5,887 nt of DNA from positions 1 to 5,887 of the forward strand of contig JAGRHM010000249.1 in the NCBI GenBank assembly GCA_020445005.1, given 5' to 3'. The DNA comes from Candidatus Competibacteraceae bacterium (GTDB lineage Bacteria > Pseudomonadota > Gammaproteobacteria > Competibacterales > Competibacteraceae). Of this stretch, positions 1 through 5,612 are shown in pieces (positions within the stretch are counted from its first letter, which is position 1; every line of letters begins with the position of its first letter). A program made the position numbers and the translations under genes. Below the pieces are notes generated by a model that searched no databases, was not told the DNA's origin, and saw only the letters and a list, made by a program, of their open reading frames with translations.

Positions 1-132
1 GGCGCTTCGGCGCCCGAGGTGCTGGTGCAACAGGTCATCGCCCGGTTGCGGGAATTGGGAGCGAAGACAGTGGAGGAAAGCGCTGGCCGGCCAGAAAGTG
101 TGGTGTTCGCCTTACCGAGGGAATTGCGCTAA
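1..132 (+). CDS. ispH: 4-hydroxy-3-methylbut-2-enyl diphosphate reductase, C-terminal end (partial)
   Basis: This is the last 43 codons plus TAA of a gene that begins left of the window. IspH (LytB) is the cytosolic [4Fe-4S] enzyme of the last step of the MEP isoprenoid pathway. It reduces HMBPP to isopentenyl and dimethylallyl diphosphate. The visible start, [16 protein letters not shown], matches the conserved 'TAGASAP' segment near the end of the family. The tail, with [15 protein letters not shown], parallels the E. coli ending 'GREENIVFEVPKELR'. The cluster-binding cysteines lie outside the window. The gene stops shortly after the ELR motif, so it lacks the short extra tail of the E. coli protein. 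It converges on the receptor pseudogene with 10 bp between stop codons, and no separate terminator is visible in that gap. Identification is from remembered family sequence; the match is strong despite the short length. Confidence 0.9.
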   Translation, partial: GASAPEVLVQQVIARLRELGAKTVEESAGRPESVVFALPRELR

Positions 133-142
133 ACAAGGTCAT

Positions 143-1577
143 TCACTTGAGTAAGTAATGCAGCGAAATGCTCAGAGCTGGCGCTTGCGCCCGGTAATCC
201 CCATAACTGTTAAAACCATACAGTCGCTTGTTCAGATCATCGTCGAACCAGCCAAGCAGATTGTAGCCATCGACGCGCATCGTGAGATGATCGGTAGCGC
301 GGTATTGCAACCCAAGATTGAAAAACACGCTCGGTCCATACGGATCGTCATAACCGGGCGCGATAGAGATCGGACCTTGATGGTCGGTCACGAATTGCGC
401 GAAATCCTCGGCGCCTGGATATCCCCAATACACTCTTGCTGAACCATCGAGACGCCATTGGTCGTTGAGATCGTAACCAACCACCAGTTTCGTCACATGG
501 TTGCTCCAGTTCGCCAAATCATCGCCATAGCCATACGGTTGAGCCGTCAGCACCGTATTAGTATCAGGGTTTCTTTTAAAATCCAGTAACTTGGTATAGC
601 CGTGCGACAGCATCGCGCGCCAAGGTTTTTTCCTGTACAGCAACTCCAGCTCAACGCCCCACTGTCGTAAATTTCCTACTTGGGTCGTTCCTGCATCGAA
701 CTCTACGCCATACGCGCCTGAATCCCATGAGATGACGTCGAGGTCATGGTAAAACACCGCTGCCGGCCAACAGCAGGCTGGGCGTATGTTGTCGTTCGTA
801 GCGCAACTCCGCGCTCTTGAGTTCCTCGGGAGGGCTGGTCGTCCTGCCATGCTCCCACTGCCAGCGCATTTCTTCAGCGAAGGTCATGCGCAAACTCTTG
901 GCCAGCATCAGCTTCCAGGTATTGATGTCGTCGGGTGCGTAAACGGTGGTCAGGCGCGGCGAGAATAACCAGTTCGTATAAGTATTCTTGTCCAGCCGCA
1001 CACTGGTGAAGTGCGTCCATTGTTCATTGATTTTCCATTTCCACGCCATACACAAGTGGAGCATCGTCCTGGCCTGCGCCGTGATACTGATCGACGCCGA
1101 CATAGAGCAACAAACCAGAGTCCTCACCGAATCGCCGCCCGTGTTTGATTTCCGCGGAATAGAATTCCTCGACCGCGCCCAAGCGGCCCGTCAACGCCGT
1201 GCCTTCAAAAGTCTGCGCGGTGTCGGTCACGATATCGACAACCATTGACACGGCCCCGGCGCCGGATGATGCCGCGCAACCCAAGGTGGCGCGCCTCCCA
1301 GTGATGGCGGATCATTTGTAAATTTGGCGCGTAAATATCCAGCAATTCGTTAAGACTGCGCGCGCCGCTGGCTTGAATATCCGCTTGGGTGATCGTGGTA
1401 ACCGTCGAAGGACTGAGCCGGGCGGAAGACATCGTCAGCGAGCCTGCCGGTATGATCCGCAGATTCATCAGCTCTTCCAGGCTTAATTCCAAAAGTTCGT
1501 TTGACGCCGCCGATGGAGTCAGCGTTAACATCACGGCCAACCCCAGGAAAGTCCTCCATGTTTTTACTCTGGACCAT
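143..1577 (-). pseudogene. TonB-dependent outer-membrane receptor, decayed (frameshifts and internal deletions)
   Basis: An intact version would be an outer-membrane beta-barrel that imports a ligand using TonB/ExbBD energy. The reading is spread over several minus-strand frames. Bases 1577-1566 encode MVQSK. About 1560-1268 carries the rest of a signal peptide (FLGLAVMLTLTPSAAS) and the first half of a plug (STVTTITQADIQASGARSLN, then HLGLRGI). About 1263-1043 holds the plug end and first strands (GAGAVSMVVDIVTDTAQTFE, then EEFYSAEIKHGRRF). About 1042-758 and 756-143 give the C-terminal barrel (INEQWTHFTSVRLDKNTYTN, SAELRYERQHTPSLLLAGS, VFYHDLDVISW, DLANWSNHVTKLVVGYDLN, DHLTMRVDGYNLLGW). Single-base shifts lie in the A5 run at 1561-1565 and near 757-758. 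Sequence appears lost near 1265 and near 1043. About 475 codons remain, well below the usual 650-800 for such receptors. The last residues, HYLLK, lack the usual terminal aromatic. It starts 31 bp past the recG stop in the same direction. Assembly error could explain single indels but hardly the two larger gaps. The ligand is unknown. Confidence 0.85.
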
Positions 1578-1608
1578 GCTTTATGGTTCCGGCTTGCTTT
1601 GCTCCTCG

Positions 1609-3675
1609 CTAAACTTCCCCATAGCGCGCCCCGGCGCCGATCCAGCGGCGGATCAGCGGCTCGACGCAGTCCGGATGATTGCGCAGCAATAAATCGGCGG
1701 TATGGCGCACGACATTCAGTAAATCCTGATCGCGCAACAGATCGGCGATGCGCAAACTTTGTTCGCCGGTCTGACGGGTGCCCAGCACTTCCCCGGGACC
1801 GCGCAATTCCAGATCGCGGCGAGCGATTTCAAAACCGTCGTGACATTCCCGCAAGACCGCCAGCCGGGTATGCGCGACTTGGGACAGCGGCGGTTTATAA
1901 AGCAACACACAACTGCTGTCGATGCTGCCGCGCCCAATGCGCCCGCGCAATTGATGAAGTTGCGCCAAACCCAAACGCTCGGGATTCTCGATAATCATCA
2001 GGCTGGCGTTCGGAACGTCGACCCCGACCTCGATGACAGTAGTAGCGACCAGCAACTCCAATTCTCCGGCTTTGAAAGCGGCCATCACGGCTTCCTTGGC
2101 GCTGGCGGCCAGCCGGCCATGCACCAGGCCAACGCGCAATTCCGGCAGCAGCGCAGTCAATTGTTCAGCGGTTACTGTGGCCGCCTGATATTGCAGCGCC
2201 TCGGATTCTTCAATCAACGGGCAGACCCAGTAAGCTTGGCGGCCGCTGCGACAGGCTTGGCGAATCCGTTCGATGATTTGGTCGCGGCGATGATCGGGGG
2301 CGGCCACGGTTTTAACCGGGCGGCGACCCGGCGGTAATTCATCAATGACCGAGGTGTCGAGATCGGCGTAGGCGCTCATCGCCAGGGTGCGTGGAATCGG
2401 CGTCGCGGTCATGATCAACTGATGTGGACAGCGTCCGCCGGCGCGACCTTTTTCGCGCAAGGCCAGTCGCTGGTGAACGCCGAAACGATGCTGTTCATCA
2501 ACGATCACCAGGGCCAGTTCCGCGAAAGCGACCGCCTCCTGAAACAGCGCGTGGGTGCCGACTGCGATTTGAATTTCGCCCGTAGCCAGGCGTTCCAGCA
2601 ACAGCCGTCGCGCCTTGCCGGTCAACCGCCCGGTCAACCAGGCGACTTCCAAACCCAGTTCACCCAGCCAGTCCCGGAAATTGCGGTGATGCTGTTCAGC
2701 CAGCAGTTCCGTCGGCGCCATGAGCGCCGCCTGCGCGCCGGTTTCCACCGCCCGTAATGCGGCTACCGCAGCGACTACTGTTTTGCCTGAACCCACATCG
2801 CCCTGTAACAGCCGCAGCATGGGGCGGGGTTGCGCCAAGTCGGCGGTGATTTCCTCCAGCACCCGCTGCTGAGCGCTGGTGAGGGTGAATGGCAAGCGTT
2901 CCAGAAAGCGCTGACTCAAACTGCCGCTGACTAGCGGCGGCGCCGCCTGCCGCCGGGTCTGTTCGCGTAGCCGGCGCAAGCTGAGCTGATGCGCCAGCAT
3001 CTCCTCGAAGGCCAGCCGGCGCCGGGCTGGATGGCGACCGTTCTCCAATTCCGCCACCGCGACATGGGTCGGCGGTTGATGGAGCAACCGGACGGCTTCA
3101 GCAATCGAGGGCAGTTTTAATTGATCCAGCAGAGCGGAGGGTAACAGTTCCGGCAGCAACGGCGCGCTCTCCAGGTAGCCTAGCGCCTGCTCCGCCAAGC
3201 CACGCAGGGTGAATTGCTGCAAGCCAGCGGTGGCGGGATAAATCGGGGTCAGACAGTCCTCCACCGGCGGCGTGTCGGGTTCAATCCGACGGCATTCCGG
3301 GTGGATCATTTCCAGACCGCCGGTATAGCCGGCGCGCACTTCGCCGAAGCAACGCAACCGGGCCCCGGTTTGGTAGAGCCATTGCTGTTGCGCGGGACTG
3401 AAATGAAAGAAACGCAGGGTAAGATCGCCGGTTCCGTCGTTCAGGCAACAAAGCAGGAAACGCCGGCTGTTTCCGCTGATCCGGCTGCCAACTACAGTCG
3501 CTTCGATCTGCGCCTCTTCGCCAGGCTGCAACTGGTCGATCGGAGTGATGTGGCTGCGGTCCTGATAACGCAACGGCAAATGAAGTAGTACATCCTCAGC
3601 GGTGTGCAGGCCGAGTCGCCACAGGCGTTCCGCCAGCTTGGGGCCAACTCCTTTCAGGGTAGTGATCGAAATCAA
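1609..3675 (-). CDS. recG: ATP-dependent DNA helicase RecG
   Basis: RecG is a cytosolic superfamily-2 translocase that remodels stalled replication forks and branched DNA such as Holliday junctions, D-loops and R-loops. The protein has 688 residues against 693 in E. coli and aligns along its whole length. An N-terminal helical segment (TTLKGVGPKLAERL, residues 5-18, then HLPLRYQDR) precedes the OB-fold wedge domain (about 50-150). The helicase core follows. It shows Walker A GDVGSGKT (292-299), PTELLAEQ (321-328), the DEQH box (393-396) with RFGVHQR after it, motif III TATPIPRT (423-430), ATTVIEVGVDVPNAS (544-558) and motif VI QLRGRIGRG (575-583). The C-terminal TRG region is present (DLELRGPGEVLGTRQTG, 621-637). 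All motifs look intact. The start is TTG: an in-frame TAA lies nine codons upstream (3700-3702), there is no ATG or GTG between, and starting later would cut into the conserved N-terminus. No clear Shine-Dalgarno is visible. The neighbouring spoT and ridA are on the same strand, but the M23 gene separates them, so recG probably has its own promoter. Confidence 0.97.
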   Translation of the reverse strand: MISITTLKGVGPKLAERLWRLGLHTAEDVLLHLPLRYQDRSHITPIDQLQPGEEAQIEATVVGSRISGNSRRFLLCCLNDGTGDLTLRFFHFSPAQQQWLYQTGARLRCFGEVRAGYTGGLEMIHPECRRIEPDTPPVEDCLTPIYPATAGLQQFTLRGLAEQALGYLESAPLLPELLPSALLDQLKLPSIAEAVRLLHQPPTHVAVAELENGRHPARRRLAFEEMLAHQLSLRRLREQTRRQAAPPLVSGSLSQRFLERLPFTLTSAQQRVLEEITADLAQPRPMLRLLQGDVGSGKTVVAAVAALRAVETGAQAALMAPTELLAEQHHRNFRDWLGELGLEVAWLTGRLTGKARRLLLERLATGEIQIAVGTHALFQEAVAFAELALVIVDEQHRFGVHQRLALREKGRAGGRCPHQLIMTATPIPRTLAMSAYADLDTSVIDELPPGRRPVKTVAAPDHRRDQIIERIRQACRSGRQAYWVCPLIEESEALQYQAATVTAEQLTALLPELRVGLVHGRLAASAKEAVMAAFKAGELELLVATTVIEVGVDVPNASLMIIENPERLGLAQLHQLRGRIGRGSIDSSCVLLYKPPLSQVAHTRLAVLRECHDGFEIARRDLELRGPGEVLGTRQTGEQSLRIADLLRDQDLLNVVRHTADLLLRNHPDCVEPLIRRWIGAGARYGEV

Positions 3676-3733
3676 AGTCTTGCCGGTGATGGCGTCAGGT
3701 TAATGGGCGTGCAGGCCCGGACAGGCTGGGCGC

Positions 3734-3764
3734 TTGAAAAAATGAATTGATAGAAAAGTATACA
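3734..3764 (+). promoter_or_regulatory. Candidate promoter for the M23 gene
   Basis: TTGAAA (3734-3739) is followed after a long 19-bp spacer by TATACA (3759-3764). It lies about 80 bp before the ATG of the M23 gene. The -35 box is good (5 of 6), but the -10 box is modest (4 of 6) and the spacing is not ideal, so this is a weak candidate. TATAAA at 3777-3782 is a better -10 box but has no partner at the right distance. Confidence 0.2.
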
Positions 3765-3798
3765 ACAACTGGTTAATATAAATGAGGTTTAGTTGTTG
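3763..3798. repeat. 8-bp inverted repeat in the divergent promoter region
   Basis: CAACAACT (3763-3770) and its exact reverse complement AGTTGTTG (3791-3798) are separated by 20 bp of AT-rich DNA. The left arm overlaps the candidate plus-strand -10 box and the right arm overlaps the candidate minus-strand -35 box. Such a layout could be an operator for a dimeric regulator serving recG and the M23 gene, or a loose RNA hairpin. The repeat is visible; the function is inference. Confidence 0.4.
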
Positions 3799-3802
3799 AA
3801 AA
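3775..3802 (-). promoter_or_regulatory. Candidate sigma70-type promoter for recG
   Basis: Read on the minus strand, TTTTCA (3797-3802, 4 of 6 to the -35 consensus) is followed after 16 bp by TATATT (3775-3780, 5 of 6 to the -10 consensus). This lies about 100 bp upstream of the recG start, in the AT-rich divergent region. The matches are from eye only; AT-rich DNA gives such matches by chance. Confidence 0.25.
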
Positions 3803-3831
3803 CCCGATATGCGGGACAAGTTTAAGAATCT

Positions 3832-3836
3832 GGGAG
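3832..3836 (+). promoter_or_regulatory. Shine-Dalgarno site of the M23 gene
   Basis: GGGAG ends six bases before the ATG at 3843. This supports that ATG as the start and gives a protein that begins directly with a signal peptide. Confidence 0.65.
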
Positions 3837-3842
3837 CGCCTC

Positions 3843-5060
3843 ATGCGTGTCTATTACAAGAACCTGTACACCCTGGCCTTATGGCTAGTACTTGGTTGTG
3901 GTTTGTTGAGCCGTGGCGTTACCGGCGCGGAGATTGCGGCGCAAGCGTCAGCCCCTGAGCCGGTCTTCACGCCGATTCTAACGCAGGTGCTGGCTGAACC
4001 CATCGCGTTTGCCGGATCGGACGGACGCTGGCATCTGGTTTATGAGCTGGAGCTGCGCAATATCACGGCCGGTTCCGCTATTCTGGAGCAGGTCGATGTG
4101 CGCGATGCCGGCCAACTCATTTCCCTGGAAATGTTTGCCGGGGAAAAGCTCGTCGAACGACTCGAAATAGCCGGTCAGCGTCCCGCCGCCGCTCTATTGG
4201 AAGCGGCTCAGTTTGGCATCCTGTACCTGCATCTGAGCTTTCCTGATCGCGAATCCGTACCGCGGATTCTGGAGCACTGGATAACCGCACAACTGACCGC
4301 CGCGCCGCCTGGACAGGAGCGTGGTATTTCCATGGGTGGTTTTAGCGAGGTGGGGTCAGCGCCGGTTGCTATTCTCGGACCACCGCTCCAGGGTGGGAGT
4401 TACATTGCCGCAGATGGCTGTTGCTCCTCCACGCGTCATTTACGCGCCCTGTTGCCTTTGAATGGCCAGTACCGGCTCAGCCAGCGTTTCGCCATCGACT
4501 GGGAAAAGCTTGACGCGCTGAATCGCATTTATGTGGGGCCGCGCGAAGATCCGCGAAGTTATTTCATTTACGGACAACCGGTTCTGGCGGTCGCTAACGC
4601 CCGGGTAGCCGTCGCCGTGGATGGTTTGCTGGAAGCGACGCCCGGCGCCTTTCCCGAGAATCTCTCTTTGTCTGAGGCCGATGGCAATCATGTCATCCTT
4701 GATCTGGGGCGGAGCGTCTACGTACTTTATGCCCATTTACAGCCAGGCAGCGTTCAGGTGCGTACTGGAGATCGGGTGCGGCCCGGTCAGGTGCTGGGTC
4801 GAGTCGGAAACTCCGGCAATTCCCTTGCCCCGCATTTGCATCTGCAAGTTATGGATGCGCCCTCCGGATTAGTGGCCAACGGATTGCCCTACGTTTTCAA
4901 TCGTTTCCGGATCACTGGCATTGATGAAGCGGGTACGGTTGATTTCGATCGCGCCGAGGAAACCGGCGAACCGGCGACGATTACGCCGGTTCAACCGCCG
5001 AATCGACACACCCGCGAATTGCCTCTTGATCTGACTGTAGTGGATTGGTTGAACGACTAA
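3843..5060 (+). CDS. Exported M23/LytM-fold peptidase-like protein
   Basis: This 405-residue protein enters the Sec pathway. It has a charged start (MRVYYK), a hydrophobic stretch (about 8-22) and a possible signal peptidase I site after VTGA (residue 29). VLGC at 16-19 resembles a lipobox, so an anchored lipoprotein is possible. Residues about 40-165 are strand-rich and not assigned to a named family. A linker contains DGCC (191-194). The M23 domain spans about 205-355: QRFAIDW (214-220), GNHVILDLG (281-289), YAHL (296-299), VGNSGNS (321-327) and HLHLQV (331-336). In M23 enzymes zinc is held by His and Asp of HxxxD and by the last His of HxH. Here Asp219, His298, His331 and His333 remain, but the first His position is Arg215. 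M23 proteins cut peptidoglycan cross-bridges or, when degenerate like EnvC and NlpD, activate amidases. The gene stands alone, divergent from recG and convergent with ridA. The fold is well supported; catalytic activity is uncertain. Confidence 0.85.
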   Translation: MRVYYKNLYTLALWLVLGCGLLSRGVTGAEIAAQASAPEPVFTPILTQVLAEPIAFAGSDGRWHLVYELELRNITAGSAILEQVDVRDAGQLISLEMFAGEKLVERLEIAGQRPAAALLEAAQFGILYLHLSFPDRESVPRILEHWITAQLTAAPPGQERGISMGGFSEVGSAPVAILGPPLQGGSYIAADGCCSSTRHLRALLPLNGQYRLSQRFAIDWEKLDALNRIYVGPREDPRSYFIYGQPVLAVANARVAVAVDGLLEATPGAFPENLSLSEADGNHVILDLGRSVYVLYAHLQPGSVQVRTGDRVRPGQVLGRVGNSGNSLAPHLHLQVMDAPSGLVANGLPYVFNRFRITGIDEAGTVDFDRAEETGEPATITPVQPPNRHTRELPLDLTVVDWLND

Positions 5061-5074
5061 CACCAAATACCGAT

Positions 5075-5096
5075 GCGTAGGAGCGGACTCTCGCGG
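5075..5096. repeat. Possible REP-like element (single degraded copy)
   Basis: The stretch GTAGGAGCGGACTCTCGCGG (5077-5096) resembles the core of Pseudomonas-type REP sequences (GTAGGAGCGGGCTTGCCCGC). The inner palindrome is mostly lost here: only GCG pairs with CGC, plus one wobble pair. It sits between two convergent genes, the usual place for REPs. Only one copy is in view, so repetition in the genome cannot be judged. Confidence 0.2.
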
Positions 5097-5101
5097 TCAA
5101 C

Positions 5102-5121
5102 AGGCTGTTCTTATACAGCTT
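5102..5121. terminator. Weak hairpin between convergent M23 gene and ridA
   Basis: AGGCTGT (5102-5108) can pair with ACAGCTT (5115-5121), giving seven pairs including one G-U around the 6-base loop TCTTAT. It lies 42 bp past the M23 stop and 13 bp past the ridA stop, as a bidirectional terminator would. Neither strand has a clear run of T after the stem, so efficient intrinsic termination is doubtful. Confidence 0.3.
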
Positions 5122-5133
5122 CTCGGATCGATG

Positions 5134-5520
5134 CTACGCGCTGAGCACAAGCACTGCATCCATTTCCACCGGTGCGCCGCGCGGCAGCGCTGCGACACCG
5201 ATTGCCGCGCGCGCCGGATAAGGTTCCTGGAAATACTCGGCCATGATCTGATTCACCAGCGCAAAATGGCCGAGATCGGTTAGGAAGACATTAAGCTTGA
5301 CCGTATCCGCCAGACTGCCGCTACTGGCGCGGGCCACCGCCGCCAAGTTGTCGAATACCCGGCGAATCTGCGCCTCCATGCCACCCTCTACCAACTGCAT
5401 GGTCACCGGATCAAGGGGAATCTGGCCTGAAAGATAAACCGTATCGCCCACTTTAACGGCTTGGGAATAGGTGCCGATAGCAGCAGGCGCTTGATCAGTC
5501 TTAATAATTTCGCGGGGCAT
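5134..5520 (-). CDS. ridA: RidA family reactive intermediate (enamine/imine) deaminase
   Basis: RidA (YjgF/YER057c/UK114) is a small cytosolic trimer that hydrolyses reactive 2-aminoacrylate and other enamine/imine products of PLP enzymes to ketoacids and ammonia. This protects other PLP enzymes from damage. The product has 128 residues, the normal length. Family segments are [12 protein letters not shown] (11-22), LSGQIPLDP (30-38), [14 protein letters not shown] (77-90), [15 protein letters not shown] (101-115) and the end VEMDAVLVL. The expected active-site residues Tyr18, Asn90, Arg104 and Glu119 are present, with Arg104 equivalent to E. coli Arg105, which binds the substrate carboxylate. 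The start is the ATG at 5518-5520, giving [10 protein letters not shown]. The frame stays open to a further ATG at 5571, but that extension is encoded by the repeat spacer and looks non-native. AAGAG lies about eight bases before the chosen ATG. It is downstream of and co-directional with spoT, a common gammaproteobacterial pairing, and converges with the M23 gene. Confidence 0.95.
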   Translation of the reverse strand: MPREIIKTDQAPAAIGTYSQAVKVGDTVYLSGQIPLDPVTMQLVEGGMEAQIRRVFDNLAAVARASSGSLADTVKLNVFLTDLGHFALVNQIMAEYFQEPYPARAAIGVAALPRGAPVEMDAVLVLSA

Positions 5521-5534
5521 AATCGAACTCTTGA

Positions 5535-5569
5535 AAGTTGGAAGTTGAAGACGAAAGACGAAAATCGTC
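5535..5569. repeat. Degenerate 7-bp tandem repeats upstream of ridA
   Basis: Read in sevens from 5535, the bases fall into AAGTTGG, AAGTTGA, AGACGAA, AGACGAA and AATCGTC: two successive pairs of near-identical or identical heptamers. The block lies 15 bp upstream of the ridA ATG, so it would be transcribed in its leader if transcription comes from spoT. Confidence 0.5.
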
Positions 5570-5581
5570 AATAATCATAGA

Positions 5582-5608
5582 CTTAAAACTTAAAACTTAA
5601 AACTCAAG
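5582..5608. repeat. 7-bp tandem repeat CTTAAAA, three copies plus a partial
   Basis: CTTAAAA occurs three times head to tail (5582-5588, 5589-5595, 5596-5602), followed by the variant CTCAAG (5603-5608). The repeat begins 4 bp past the spoT stop. On the spoT/ridA coding strand it reads as TTTTAAG units, so it gives T runs but no stem. It may be a copy-number-variable minisatellite; any role is unknown. Confidence 0.75.
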
Positions 5609-5612
5609 TCAT

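Noticed and set aside
181..190. GCGCTTGCGC palindrome as a terminator for ispH
   Set aside because: The loop would be only two bases, there is no T run, and it lies within receptor coding text.
1389..1994. Long plus-strand open frame (201 codons) across the receptor start and recG end
   Set aside because: It is antisense to recG and to the receptor remnant, has low-complexity Arg/Ala-rich text and no recognisable domain. It is a by-product of the GC-rich codon pattern of recG.
1759..2337. Plus-strand open frame (192 codons) within recG
   Set aside because: It lies wholly opposite conserved helicase motifs, and its translation is Gln/Gly/Ala-rich with no family likeness.
4440..4736. Minus-strand open frame inside the M23 gene
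   Set aside because: It is opposite the conserved M23 core, which clearly codes on the plus strand.
5075..5139. GCGTAG (5075-5080) and CTACGC (5134-5139) as a long-range stem
   Set aside because: Only 6 bp with a 53-base loop, and the right arm covers the ridA stop; likely chance.
5521..5571. N-terminal extension of ridA from an upstream ATG (145 residues)
   Set aside because: The added 17 residues come from the heptamer-repeat spacer, are not seen in the family, and [10 protein letters not shown] aligns with normal RidA starts.
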